The notes under the pieces are model-generated. The model did no database searches and was not told the origin of the DNA. It saw only the letters and a list, made by a program, of their open reading frames with translations. From Gnetum montanum (lineage: Eukaryota; Streptophyta; Gnetopsida; Gnetales; Gnetaceae), in the NCBI GenBank assembly GCA_015680685.1, contig MNCI01021483.1, forward strand, positions 66,914 to 130,913: DNA of 64,000 bases, written 5' to 3'. Both the position numbers and the translations under genes were made by a program. This document shows positions 33,621 through 46,403 of the stretch, piece after piece (within the stretch, counting starts at the first letter, position 1; the number at the start of each line of letters is the position of its first letter).

Positions 33621-36353
33621 ATTGTCTAAACTAATTCATCACACTAAGAAATTTTTTATCACTAGCTGTGGGCCTATCTCCCCAACTGTGCTTCAGATCC
33701 TTCATGAGTCCCAAAATGCAAACTTTTTCTTTAGGTTGTGGTTGTTGGGGCTTTTCATCATTTTTTTGGTTATGGGTTTTGGTGTCCTCTTATGGCTTGT
33801 TGGTTTGAGTGGGTTGGGTAGAGGAGGTCATGGGTATAGCTGATATGGGAGTGGGCTTTAGTGGGATTATTTCCTTTTATGCCTCTATTTTCTTGTCATC
33901 ATTGTTATTAGGCTTTTCCTTATGCTTCTTCCTTTGCTTGGTTGAGGTTTTCTCATTGTCAATCATTCGTTGTGAAAAAGAGGTAGTAGCATTAGCGACT
34001 AAAAGGGGTCTTTATGTAGTTGGTTGGGCTATGGTAGGTTGGGTTACCTTGATGACAAAAGGTTCCCTTAGAGGTATTCATGATTGTACTCTTATGACAA
34101 AGGGGGATCTTCAGTTGGTGAAAGTTGAAGAAGCCCTTTCATCACAAGGGGCTACTCAAATCATGAATGTTTCTTTTGAATGTCTTTGATTGTCATCAAT
34201 GTTAAATTTTGAAATAACGTAAGAGATGTCATTATAATTTATTGAGTCTTTGTAGACCTTGATTGATTGATTTTGTGGTTGAACTGGGTTGGAAGCATCT
34301 AAGACTACCTCTCCCCTATCCATCATCCTTTGCAGGTCATCCTTCAGCATGAGGTAGAAGTTTATGTCATAGCCAGGTAGTTGGTAATAATCATAAAAGT
34401 GATCTAGTTTGAAGTACCTAGGAAATTATGAATCATCCTTTGTTGCTAAAGTGAGATTCTTGGATATTTCACATAGCTGCTTATGCATTTTTCAAATAGC
34501 TTTGATCATATATTTGTATTACATGCGTCCACTCTTCAATAGTTGATCTAGCAACTTGGATGGCTTTAAATATAAGATAATGTATTTGCTTTGGTCCTCC
34601 CTCTCAAAATTTGACCTTATGGTAATTGATGTGGTGACCCCAAATGCTGATGGTTGGTAATCATTGTTGTTAGTGGGGGCCTTAGATGGGTTGTTCCTTG
34701 GCCTCTACTTTGTGGTCTTTGCTTCTTTGGTCATTATTGCTATGGCCATGTTTTTTTGTTTGTTCTTCTCTTTTTCTCTCTATGTATGTTGATTTTTATA
34801 TGATACATAGGTTGCATAATGACTAGCCTTCATAGAATCCTCTATGTTCTTTGTTTGGGAGATTGCTTTGTTGAGGGACTATGGGTCATGATAGTAGAGT
34901 TTTGATTTGGTCAAGTCATTAACTATCCCATTGAATATGGCTAAAAGGTGAACATAGATGATGGATTCTAGTATTTCATTTAGCAATCCATTATAACATT
35001 GAATGAATTTATGTGTGGGTTCTAGGGATCCCTGCTTGACCTTCATAAGTTGGGCAAGTGTTGTGTTAGGCTTCAATTTATACTTGAAGAGGTTGAAAAA
35101 CTAGGCTATCAAGTCCTCCATAGAGAATATGGATCCTCTAGGTAATGCACAATCCTAACCAATTGCTTTTCCATGTAGGGACATAGGAAATATCATCATG
35201 ATGGTATGAGGCCATGACTGTAAGAGTAAGTACTCAGATGTAAAGGTTATAAGGTGATCAATGGGGGTCATCTTTTAATTTTGTATTTACTAAATTGGAA
35301 AATAGAGACACTAGGAGGAATTATCAAGTGTGGGATCACAAGACTGATGGGATTATCTTGGTAGAAGTTCATAATATTGACAATTTGTGAAGTAAAGGCT
35401 TTAAGCCTCTTTAACTCCTTCATCAAGTCTTAGATAATTTGGAAAGCTTGATCTAGGCCTTGTGATGGCCTTGCTAGCTATGGGGTTTGCACATATGACT
35501 ATGGTGTTTTTTTGTAAGGGTTGTGGCCTTGCTATGGGTTGTAATATATAAGGGAATTCTTGCATTATGGTTGTATTTTGTGGACCAAACAAGGAAAGAA
35601 ATTTTGTGCTAGTACCTAAGGAACAAATGGGATAAATAGGATGTGTGATCCCTAAGTTGCTTGAGGTCCCATGGTGGGTCCCACATGAGTAATGAGTGGA
35701 TTTTCAATGGTGAAAACTATCATCAATGACTACATAGATCAAGGCTGTATGGAAAATGACATTGATAGGTTATATGTCATGGGTTGTGGCACCAATTGAG
35801 TTTGATGCATGGCTATGACTGGTGTGAGATTAGTCATGGTAGGGGTAGGAGGAAGTGGAAGATAGTGACATTATGCCCATGGAGAAAATAAAGATATGAG
35901 GGGAAGGCTCAGTGGCCTTGGGGTTTTCTTGTTGGAACAATCTACCAAGGATGTTTTTGGGCTTAGATTCTATACTAGATTCATGCTCCTCTTCCAATTT
36001 CTCCTCCAAGCTATGCTTGTCATCTTCTTCTTCCATCTTAATTAATTGGGCTAGGATACCTACATAGATATTTGTTAGAGATATTTTTTCATAGGAGGAA
36101 GGGATGTACTCCTTACCATTACAATGTATGAGTTTGAAATTCCTTTTGGCTTTTGCTTCAAACATGGAATCAACATGCTAGCCTGTATTTTAGCACAAAT
36201 GTAGTTATATTGGTCTTTATTTATGATTGAAAAATTAGAACTTTTCCTCCTAACCCTTAAATATTTTCTAGGTTTGATGATAGTAGGGTCTTTGAGGTCA
36301 TAGAGCTTCATGGCTTGTGGGCTAGGACCTTCACCAGTGAAGGTAATAGGCAA
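33621..36353 (-). pseudogene. gag: gag region of the old Tat-like element
   Basis: The minus-strand translation tracks the young gag through most of its length. Near 36140 it reads EAKAKRNFKLIHCNGKEYI, followed by an acidic stretch (MEEEDDKHSLEEKLEEEHES) richer than in the young copy. The capsid core is open at 35076-34879 (GSLEPTHKFIQ, NDLTKSKLYYHDP). After the knuckle region, 34350-34156 reads LKDDLQRMMDRGEVVLDASN. A basic linker with SPFVIRVQS and EPFVIKVTQP runs into protease. Plus-strand open frames here are shadows. Many stops. Confidence 0.85.
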
Positions 36354-37087
36354 CTTGGTGGACTGCTAGAAAGACATGGTTATAGTGCAAACAATGGCTT
36401 AAAATAGGCTATAAAAGGAAAAAATAGAGGTAAATCCCAATAATTGGAATTTAAAAATGGTTAAAAGAAGCAAAAATTCCTAAAAATTAAGCACCTTATA
36501 TAATTAATAAGTGGGGGATAATGGGGGTTTACCATTTTACAAAAAATAGAAAGCTGAGAACATTGGTGTTAAGTCTCACCCACACTAGCCTTCCAATTAC
36601 ATCTACATTGGGTATGGGAGGGGGAAAATAGGGGGGATGAGATGGGGGAAATCTCAAATCTTTCTAATACAAAATTTATGAGGGGGAAAATGCCAAAAAC
36701 CAAAATGGAAAGTTGATGATTTTCCACTAAGGCAAGTTTTGGTAGGTTGCTAGTTTCTCAGCTTGGAAAAATAGGGGAAGCTAACTTCTAGAATTTTGAT
36801 GGTTTTTGGAAGGATTGAACCACCCAATTTAGAAACTCAAAAACATTAGCAATAGAAAAAATAAGGGGTGAAGGTTTCAATGTTGGCTTTTGGATGAAAA
36901 ATTCATAGTAGTGGCTATGAAAAGCCAACATCCAACAACCTTCAACTTTCACACTGAAGTTTTGGTCATAAGGGGGAAGGGGTAGCATTGTTTTTTTCAA
37001 ATTTTTGGTTAGAAAAGATCAGAAAAAGGTTTTCAACATGAAACATTGGCTATTAGAAAGATAGATTTGGTTGTAGAAACTGGGTAG
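36354..37087. other. 5' leader of the old element
   Basis: AT-rich untranslated region between gag and the primer-binding site. No gene supported. Confidence 0.45.
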
Positions 37088-37107
37088 AGGCCCTCCTTCT
37101 AATTCCA
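37088..37107 (-). promoter_or_regulatory. Primer-binding site of the old element, decayed
   Basis: On the minus strand TGGAATTAGAAGGAGGGCCT sits a few bases after the LTR end. It differs by a few bases from the young element's TGGCACTAGAAGGAGGGCC and identifies 37117-37985 as the 5' LTR. Confidence 0.75.
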
Positions 37108-37116
37108 AAAAGCTAT

Positions 37117-37985
37117 TGTACTTAGAGAAATTGATCATTGGAAAAATCCAAGGAGTAGCATTTATGCAAAGATTTGCAAGTGCTCTCAAGTGTACTAGAG
37201 TGTGGAACTATTTCTTGGAAAATGTATGTATTCTAAATGTATTCAAGTTCCAAAAATGTGGAACCTTTAAATTGTGTTTGGATTTTGGTTTTATAGGTTT
37301 TGGACCATGAATGATGCTACACAATTATTGCAAATTGGCTATCAAATTGCTGTAAATTTTTACCTCGTATAGGTGAGACGGTTGCCCAAATTTTTGGGAT
37401 TAGCATATATAGTAAGTGCTAAACCCACATGTCCATTCCATTTACTATAATTAGTAATGGAGGCACACCTTCTATGTTGGAGATGAATGTTTCATTTTGA
37501 GTCTTCTACCATGCTTGGTGATGTGCCTAATCAACGTTGGGGTGCATAGCATGATGAAATTTAGCTTTTGTGGCTTCCACACAAGGGGCATGTAGTTTCC
37601 TAGTTAGGGGAAAGGTTTCCACACTGAGGGAAAAACTCCCATCCTTCCATGTTATTGGTAGGTGAGATTTACTCCTTGTAGATGTTTCCAACGTAGAAAA
37701 GTGTATACCCATCATAAAACCCTTCAAATTTCCATTTTTGGCTTTCCAAAAGGTATTTCTGATCTACCAAGCCAAAATATAGCTACTAGGTAACCTTTCT
37801 CATTTAGGAAATGAGGATTTGACTAGTTATGAGGCATTTTTAGCCCCAAAAGTATGGAATATGTGAGGTTTCCTTTTATGGATTACAATCTTCACATTTA
37901 CAACAAAGTTTTATCTCAAATTTCATGCGATAAAAGCTACATGATGAAAATTGGCCATAACATTCAAATGTTTTGTGGTTTTTTA
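37117..37985 (-). repeat. 5' LTR of the old Tat-like element
   Basis: Direct repeat of 1950-3020. Low end TGTACTTAG (on the minus strand the LTR closes with TACA, like the young LTR). The high end gives TAAAAAACCAC where the partner has TGAAACACCAC. Shorter than its partner by an internal ~150 bases. Confidence 0.75.
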
Positions 37986-39169
37986 GGGTAAAATGCATAA
38001 CAAAGGTTGGTCATGGTAGAGTAATAAAATCAATTCATTCTATCTAAGTGAAAGGAAGTACAGTTAAGCCATGACCAATAGGAAGAAGAGATTAAATGAC
38101 AAGATAATGGAAACAAATTATATCTTTTAATATTAAGATGAATATGTATACAAGTAATAATGATTTAAATTATAAGCATTCACTAAGGAAATCTTACATC
38201 AATTACATTATAAATTTTAACATCTTACATAAAGAAATATGATAAGCTCTCACTATGACTACATAATTCATAATCCATACAAGTCTACTATGAAAGAGCA
38301 AATATGTGAGTCAAATTATTATACATCTACTAATGAAATAGTAATTATAATTCAAAATAGCATATAATTTAATATTGTGTTATGAACATATCTAAGGTAC
38401 TACAAAAATATTAGCTACCACTGAGTGAGTAACCTTGGCATCATCTGCCAACTAAAATAAGGACATGTCTCATGAGGCCTAGGTAGGGCATGGAAACTTG
38501 CAAAATAATCAATACAAAGCATATCTAGGAATACAACCACTACAACATTTGGCATTAACAATAAACATGCCTTAAATCCAATACCATACATCTATCAATG
38601 CAAAGAATATCCAAACACACAACCATCACAAACATCATGCAACTACAAATTCATAGACATGCCAAAACCCCAATGCCATAAAATTATCCAACAAGAATGG
38701 CATAAATCCATTTGACCATTTGAACTGTCCAAATCCAACATCCATCAACTCTACCCATCAACTAAGCAAACAAGGAGACTAGCATGCACCACACTCAATT
38801 TCAATGTGTATCAAGTTGTCATGAATACTTTTCAATTTTCAATACAAATTTTTTAACAAAATATCAAATTATAATGTGAATGGGTTTATTATCAGTCTCA
38901 ATGAATTAAGGGGATCCCTATGGATACCTCACCAAGATTCAAATGAAGGTGATCCTTGCAAATACCCCATGAAGGTTCCCAAACATATCAATGCTAAAGG
39001 TATCCCTATAGATACCCACCTCTAGAATTCTAGAAGTGTTCAACAAGACCAATGAGTCATGGATCCCCCTCTCATAATAGATGGGGCCCATAGTGAGAGC
39101 CACACTAGTTCATTGATAGTGGAGGTCAATAAAAAAATCATCTCTAAGGAGCCTCATCTCCAACTGGCC
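37986..39169. other. AT-rich flank without a gene
   Basis: Between the old Tat-like element and the next LTR. No protein similarity noticed. The missing left part of the LTR at 39170 would lie here but could not be matched. Confidence 0.4.
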
Positions 39170-39488
39170 ACACAGCTGGTGCTTGTCCCCTTCCTATCCT
39201 GCTTCACTCAACTTGCTATGACTTGCCTGTACCAGCTTCACCACCCCCATGACTTGCCTATACTAGCTTTGCCATTCCCATGCTGCAACAACCTCTAACC
39301 TTGGATATACATGCCTTAGGTCAAACCCCCAAATGTTTCTCAAGAGACATGTCCATTATTACAACATGCCCTTTTGGGTCTTAATCACAACTACCCTTTC
39401 AAGCCTTGTTAAGATAATAATAACACTTGTTATGAAGAGATATCAGCTTCATTAGGTAACCACATCATTCGGGAATGGGGATGTGACA
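39170..39488 (-). repeat. 3' LTR, partial
   Basis: Matches 44280-44598, sharing CATGCCYTRGGTCAAAC, TTTCTCAAGAGACA and CATTAGGTAACCACATCATT. The outer ~290 bases of the LTR are not recognisable below 39170. Confidence 0.8.
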
Positions 39489-39501
39489 ATCTACCCCACT
39501 T
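39489..39501 (-). promoter_or_regulatory. Polypurine tract
   Basis: On the minus strand AAGTGGGGTAGAT directly precedes the LTR start TGTCACATCCCC. Confidence 0.65.
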
Positions 39502-39940
39502 AGGTTTCATTCATCCTCGAATGAATCCACATTCTCTATCTTTTTTCTAGCTTTAATGCTTTCTTTGATGATCTTGTGACCCAATAATTTGATTCCTCAT
39601 TTGAACTTAAAGTTGTCTCTTGATTATTCTACAAATAAGATATATGTGAGAAAGATATATGAAAAATTAAATATTACTTTCTTGATAGTTGCTTCATTTT
39701 TCAAGATAATGATAAGAAGTGAATTAGATACCTACCAACTACTAATCACCAGTTCTAACTATTTGGTTATCCAAGTGAAGGTAGGGAAAATTATATATTC
39801 CCAACTTGCATTTCCTTATATATTTTATTAATATAATTGAAATATAAATTAAAAAATGAATAAAATAATAAGATCATCAAATAAAATTAAGAGTGAGATA
39901 ATTCTTGATCTTGATCAACCTTATGAACTAATGGAAGTAA

Positions 39941-41110
39941 CTATAATTCTACAATAAGTGGTATATGATCAGATGGTCTTGTTTGTGATGGCAAGGCTTC
40001 ATCTTGATTCTTCTCAACTTCTTCTTTAGAAATCAACTCTAGTAACTTGGTAACTTGAAATAATTGGGTATCATACCAAATATAATCCAAATTCTCAATG
40101 AAGAATGTTGTTGATCCATCTTCATTAATTATTGTAGAATAATTTGTAAATTGTGGTTCTTGATGAGTGTTATCCATCAACATCATTTGTTCTTGAATTC
40201 TAGAATCTAATTTATCTACTCAAGATTAAAAATAAGAAAAATATGCACTAGCTAGTGGAATTGCATACTAAATTGATGGAAACATCTTCTTCAAGTTAGG
40301 TTCATCTTCCAAAGATTTCTTTACAGATCCATATTTTATAAATTGATAAACACTACTTCCAACTTTGGCATTGAAGTCTCAATCAAGAATAAATGAAACT
40401 AAATCGGTACAACTTAGGAATAACTTCTTCTTCAAACTTTCTTCTATTTGCTTAATCAAGTATGCTCCTTGACAAATTCTAACATCTGAAGATGTTGGTT
40501 TGGCATTTAAATGTGTATTAACCATGCATACACATCTTCCTGATAGATGAACTTTTAGAATCACTAATAAGGCTATGTGATTTTTCCAAAATATTGACTA
40601 TTATTTCTTTCCCATGTCTTGAAGTTCTGGAATTTCAAAAAACATATTTCCTAAAATTCATTCAAATCTTTGTACCAATTCAAACTTTTCTTCTTTATAA
40701 AAGATTGCACAACCATCCATGTTGTAATTCCTACAATATGCTAATTTTTACGGCTCAGAAGAAGAACTTCCATAAGAACCTTTTTGCTTATAAATACCTC
40801 TGTATCTCATCTTTTCCAAATCTAGTTGAAATTGATATAGAAATTCCCATGGTAAGACTTCTTGTAAGCATGAGACATTAGCATCCAAATCTTTTAATTC
40901 TGCTAAGATACATGGGTATCAATATTTGTGCAAATCTAAGGCCCATGATAGAAATAGCGGATATTGTTTCTCACTCATTAGAGATCTTGCAAGCACATTG
41001 TATGTTGCAACTTTCATTCCTCTTATTGGAATTTTGTTTGGATCATTTCTCTTCATGAGTATCATACTCCTTATTGAAACAAGATTTTGTGTTTTTATGT
41101 TATCTTGTCC
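39941..41110 (-). pseudogene. CCR4-type deadenylase pseudogene, intronless
   Basis: Similar to the CCR4 catalytic domain, an exonuclease-endonuclease-phosphatase fold that removes mRNA poly(A) tails. All family landmarks appear in order on the minus strand. These are VATYNVLARS near 41020; LQEV near 40870; RGIYKQK and NMDGCAIFYKEEKFELVQRF at 40800-40660; VHLSGRCVCMVNTHL near 40540; DFNA near 40375; and the end, DYIWYDTQLFQVTKLLEL then SDHIPLIVEL, ending at 39941. Catalytic Asn, Glu, Asp and His positions remain visible, but stops break the frame. About 1.2 kb without introns covers the whole domain; plant family members usually have introns, so a retrocopy is likely. The N-terminal extension is absent. 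Confidence 0.8.
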
Positions 41111-42049
41111 TATGTTTTGATCACAAGATGGATTAATATATCCATTTCTTGATGGTTGAAGATTGTTCTATTTCTTAAACTAATTCTCCAACTACTACAT
41201 AAAATATTCATTAATTAATACATCAACTAATAATCAACTATATCAGCTGAATAACTAAATTATCTATTTTTATGTTATCTAATTTTAGTAATGCATTACC
41301 TTATTTTTAGTAATATTTAACTATATTATTTTTTATAACCTTTCTACCCCCCTTGAGAACGCTGACTCCCATAGTGTAAGTAATGACATGCCATAGTAAT
41401 CTTAAGACTATTTGAAAGGGTTATGTACTAAATCTTAAAAATGTTGAAGTTATAATATCACTGAATTATATGGTGCCTGAACTAGAAGGGTGAAAAATGT
41501 TATAAATGACTATTCATACGTTGAAAATGGACATCATATGCTTGAGTTATGTGAAAATTAAACTTTTAATGATCTCAAGGCACTATATCAGGCATTGAGT
41601 AAAACCTAATTTTTTGGATTCCCTAGGATGGATCTAACTTTTCCATTGTGTCCAGAAGGTTGAAAACTATAGGAAATGTCCATTGTGTCCATAAGGTTGA
41701 AAACTATAGGAAACGACTCTTGGTTTGCTAAAAAAGGCTTCCGAAATCAAAAGTTATGTATTCTAGGGGTCTAAGATATTTTTCACGAAAACCAAGACTT
41801 TTTGAGAGGTCACTCCTCCTATTTCTACTCTAGAGTCAACATGCTTAATTTTCAAATTTTTATCTAAGTTGCTGCACCATGTAAAATTTTAATTTTAAAA
41901 TATATTTTTATAAGTTCATAATTTAAATTGATAATTTAATAATAAAACTTTAAATCTACCATTAATTGATGGGAATTTCAAATTTTTCCATCATTTGATA
42001 ATGGACAATTGAAACGTTTTCCATCATATAATGGAGAATTTGCATGAGG

Positions 42050-42210
42050 ACGCTAGAGGTAGTGATGAGCGGCATGAGAGGCAATGATGAGTGGTGTGAA
42101 TGGCAGTGATAGGTGGCACGAGAGGTAGTGATGGGTAGTGTAGATGGTAGTGATGGGTAGAGTGAAAGGTGGTGATGGATGAAGTGGAAGGTGGTGAGGG
42201 TTTGGTAGTA
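42050..42210. repeat. Minisatellite, ~20-21 bp units
   Basis: Seven to eight units around GGTAGTGATGGGTRGTGTRGA. The histidine- and proline-rich open frames on the minus strand are translations of this repeat. Confidence 0.75.
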
Positions 42211-42785
42211 GCATTGCTATAGCCAAGTGAGGTGAATGATAGTGGCATTTGTATGGATGAGGGCTTGTGCAAGGATGAACATGGCCCATGGGTGGGTCTG
42301 TGCAGCCTGTACAGGGACTAGCATAGCCCTCATTAAGGCTTGCGCACCTCGCACTATCACCAGCAAAGAAGAATCAAGTGCTGCACAAGATTGCATAGGT
42401 GATTAGGTTGCATGGTGCAGGGCCACAGGGCATGGATGGTAGAGGTGCAGATGGCAATAGAGGAGGGAGTGGGGAGCAGTGGCAAAGCACATGGACAGTG
42501 GTGAGCGGAAGTAGAGGCACATTGGCGATGACAACAAAGATGTGTAGGAAATTGCAGCAAAATCATGCAACGTAATTTTCTCTTTTCTTTTCTCTATGCC
42601 TTTGGGGCCAAGGGACAGCCCTCTAGAGCATAGCTTGCTATTGGCCTAGCCATAGCTAGCCCCAGGCCTAGCCGCGACTACCTACGACTCACTGTGGCTA
42701 GCCAAGGCTAGCTGCATGCTTGGCTATGGCTTGGTCGTGGTCTGGCAGTGGCTTGGCCATAGCTAGCCGTAAGCACAACCAGTTT

Positions 42786-42850
42786 TTTTATATATAATTA
42801 TATTATATATATATATATATAGTTAAAAAATTCTATATATATATATATTG
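42786..42850. repeat. TA microsatellite
   Basis: Runs of TA/AT interrupted by AGTTAAAAAATTC. Confidence 0.85.
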
Positions 42851-43055
42851 GAAATAAAAGATATTTATGACAGTGAGGCCCTGGGTTTGAACCCATGACC
42901 TCAATCATTTTTTCTAAAATAATAATATATTTTTTATAATAATTATTATTATTACTTTTTAATTTTTTTTAAATGGATTTTTTTAATGTGTGGAGGATCA
43001 GGGCTTAAACCCATGGCCTCCTAGTTACAAATGGTTTTTTTTTTGTTTTTAAATT

Positions 43056-43057
43056 CT

Positions 43058-43091
<34 letters not shown>

Positions 43092-43113
43092 GTATATATA
43101 TATATTTTTTAAA
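43056..43113. repeat. Compound CA/TA microsatellite
   Basis: About eleven CA units followed by TA units. Confidence 0.85.
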
Positions 43114-43978
43114 GTAGGGGGTTGGGGTTTGAATCTGAAACCTCCACTTAAGAAATTTTTTTTAATTTTTATTATTATTTTATTACCTTCATGGTTGACG
43201 TGGTGGTTCAGTCAATGATAGGGTAAGGGTTTGGTGTGTGTAAATGACAATTCTGGGTTGATTTCTTACTCTAAAATTTTGATTTTTTTTGTTTAAACAA
43301 TAATTTAATAATTTAATATTATTTTAATGCATGTATAATGAAAAAATTTAAACAACAATATCTCTCAAATCGTAAGTCTGATTGAGATGAAATTTATACC
43401 ATTGGAATAATCTCAACGAGTACTATGTATTGGACATAGTTTTAGGGTTCAAAAATAAAGTTGATTTTTTAGGCATTAAAAGGACCAAACTAGCCTATTT
43501 TTTTGAACTTACATTTATAGGCTGATATATGATAACTTGGAATCTTCTAGATTACTTAGATAGTAAATTTCAACAAAACAAGATTGATTCAAGTCATGGT
43601 TACTAACGTTTTGGAAAGAAACTTAACAATAACCCTAATCGATTAATAATTACAATATTAAGATGTGTAAGAGTTACCTAGACTGATGTATCATTGTCTT
43701 ACCAACATCACTTATAATTCATGTAGCTTCATGAGGTGTGATCAAATCTTCATTTGTTAATGATATCCATGAAAGAAACTTTTGTTGGTTTCTAGGATTT
43801 AGATGCTTGATCCATTGTGTATGAAGTCAAATGGAAAGGTTTCTTCTGAATTGCATAAAAAATATATGCTACATCTGGTGATGATCAATGGCTTTCCATA
43901 TGTTGTGGCTTCAAGTTTTATCATCACATTCATGTTGTATTCGACCCATGATTCTAAATGATCCTTGGGTCATGGTTT

Positions 43979-43990
43979 GCTCTAATACCA
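43979..43990 (-). promoter_or_regulatory. Primer-binding site, initiator-Met type
   Basis: TGGTATTAGAGC on the minus strand, two bases after the 5' LTR. Confidence 0.8.
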
Positions 43991-43992
43991 AC

Positions 43993-44598
43993 TGTGACAT
44001 CCCATCCCTAGATTTCATGGAAAATTTCAAATATATGATATATTAGACATTATGCATACGAAGAAAACATAACAAATGCAAAATATAAGTAATATTTAGC
44101 ATTATGTCTAAAGAAAATAATAGGAAAAATGTAGAAAAGAAAATAAAAGAATGCTTTATTGATATGGAAGAGTGTATCCAGATCATTCTCTATGAGTGTT
44201 TCTTGGGGTTTTCTTCCTTTAGCATCTATCCCTTAGAGTCAATCCAGCACTACAACCACAGTTAGGCCTATAACCTGGCTAGAAGGATGGGCTAGTTCCC
44301 TTCTTGTCCTGCTTCACCTGGCTTCTTGTAACTTGCCTATACCATCTCTGCCACCCCCATGACTTTCCTATACTGGCCTCGCCATTCCCATGCTAGCACG
44401 ACCTCTAAGACTGGGTATAAATGCCTTGGGTCAAACTCCCAAAGATTTCTCAAGAGACACATCCATTATTACAACATGCCCTTTCAGGTCTTAATCACAA
44501 CTATCCTTTTAGGTCTTGTTAAGATAACAATAACACTTGTTATGAAGAGATATTATCTTCATTAGGTAACCACATCATTTGGGAATGGGGATGTGACA
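43993..44598 (-). repeat. 5' LTR of the CCR4-carrying element, 606 bp
   Basis: Complete, with ends TGTGACATCCC and GGGGATGTGACA. Its 44280-44598 part repeats at 39170-39488. Confidence 0.85.
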
Positions 44599-46403
44599 CT
44601 CTTAATGTTAGCAAAGATTCATGCTCAGGTGCTACTCTCCTATCATCTTCTAAGTATCAAAACCAAGGGGATCATATTTCTAGAGATGAAATAAAGAAAT
44701 TTTATATTTCTTTTCCAAATAAAGAAAAATGTAAATGCTTTCCGCACAAAATTCATTTCATTCATGCTTGGGAAGTGACCCTTCTCTGAAGTGGGAGGAA
44801 GGAAACTTCATCTTTGAAATTTAGTCATCAAGGTCAACATCTAAGATGCTACAAAGAATCTTAATTACCTCCACAAATCATTTGTTAATGTTAAGCAAAA
44901 AGGAGGTTATTAGGTGGTAGCCTTGAACTTAGGCATGGATGAAAACATCTTCACATAATAGCTTCAGTAGTAAAGTATGATTTTTCTATTTATTTGTTTA
45001 TGTAATTCAATTTTTATATTTTATATTATTTAATGCATATTTTTTTTTGAATCTAATGACATATCCTTTATTAATTTTTTAATTCTTTTGGTTTGATAGG
45101 ATTTTGTATGTATTTTCTTGGACATACAAATCTATCCATTTTGATTTCTTATTTTCTTAGTGAGATTTTTTGTGTCTATTTTTATTATTAAAAAGTAATC
45201 ATTTTTCATATTTTTTTTAGAATTTAAATTTATGTGTTCCTGGAAAATTAATTAATATTCTTTATAAATGCTCATTGTGAGAGCTAAATTATGGGTGAAT
45301 GAGCTTACAAATGAAATGAAGATGCAAGAGTATCAAATGTATCTAATGTGAAACTTTTGTTGATGGAATATTCTTGTAACACAAATTCATCCATATTATT
45401 TTATTCTAACATTATTAGTAAACTAGAAATATATTTAGTGAGGAGCTATATCATGTATCATAATTGAGAAAGTTGTTACTACTAAAACAATGAGAGGGTG
45501 TAGTAAGCCGATACTTTAAGATGTGAGATCTAGAAACTTGGATGAGTGCTTAGTTGTAGTTTAAAAAAATAGTATACCATTGAGGGATCTCATGATCATT
45601 AGTATGGGTCTTGATTGATGGACTTGAATCATTAGGTCTATGCATGTATTACTTGATAACAATAGTTAAATATTTATGAGGATTCATGATTTCATGAACC
45701 TATGCTAGCCACATTGGATGAGCTACTTGATTTAACAATTGGAGGTCAAGAACTTGAGGTGGTGACCTAGTGCTTTGAGCATCTCTAGAGGATTGATTTT
45801 TCTAAGGTTTTGACACTCTCCATTTCTGAAAAGGAAAGAATGGAAAAAATATAAAAATGTAAAAATTAATTAAGAAAATACAATAAAAGATAAAAGATAA
45901 AAAATTAGTATAATAATATAGAGATATGAGTAATGAATATTTTCTTGTACTCTTGACCTACAATGTTTGATAGCATTACCATTCCAAGCTAGAAACTTTT
46001 TGTGTTGTTCATAGTTACTAAAATAAAAGGTGTGTCTATGTCCTCTCAAATTATTAATTTTACTATCTAGGTAGGAAGATAAGTCTAAAATCAACTTAGT
46101 GGGATACTTAGGAAGACCAAGCAAGTATAACTCTATGACTATGAATTGTTGTGCTACACTAGCTCTAGTAGCTTTAATGACCTATATGTCACTCCCTAAG
46201 GAAAGTTTAGTAAAGTTAAATATTACTATTAATAAATTATTAGTCCAAGTATAAACAATTTTTTTGATCATGGCAGAAAATTTCTATGTTTATTTTCCAT
46301 TCAAAGCATAATTTATGGATTGAAATATTTACCATATTAAAGGGGATTGAAGCGATATTTTTAGTAGCATTAAATTTCAAAACCTACCTTGGATATAGGT
46401 AGA
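44599..46403. other. AT-rich sequence, no gene recognised
   Basis: The first 300 bases are less AT-rich and hold open patches, but nothing matches a family I know. The minus-strand open frame at 45870-46124 has no recognisable motif. Confidence 0.4.

Larger units (their letters stand above)
41111..43978. other. Interior of the CCR4-carrying element, no gene
   Basis: Holds a minisatellite (42050-42210), a GGCTAGCC-rich patch (42640-42780), two microsatellites, and three copies of a GGGTTTGAACCCATGACCTC-like segment near 42883, 43002 and 43125. No gag or pol frame found. Confidence 0.5.
39170..44598 (-). mobile_element. LTR element carrying a CCR4-like pseudogene
   Basis: Minus-strand element. 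5' LTR 43993-44598, PBS 43979-43990, PPT near 39489-39501, 3' LTR at least 39170-39488. The LTR ends form the inverted repeat TGTGACATCCC / GGGGATGTGACA. The PBS TGGTATTAGAGC is one base from the initiator-Met-tRNA type TGGTATCAGAGC. The 4.5-kb interior shows no gag, RT or integrase that I can recognise, but does hold a decayed host-type deadenylase gene in the same orientation. It is therefore a non-autonomous or gutted element, with the family (chromovirus-like by its ends) uncertain. Confidence 0.7.

Noticed and set aside
33610-34189. Plus-strand frames rich in hydrophobic residues that look like membrane segments
   Set aside because: They are the complement of the gag-protease linker of the old element, which aligns on the minus strand.
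42024-42566. His/Pro/Ser-rich minus-strand frames
   Set aside because: Translations of a GGTAGTGATGGG-type minisatellite and adjacent low-complexity sequence.
44599-44900. A possible host exon downstream of the LTR at 44598
   Set aside because: Open patches exist in different frames but none carries a motif I recognise, and splice sites cannot be fixed.
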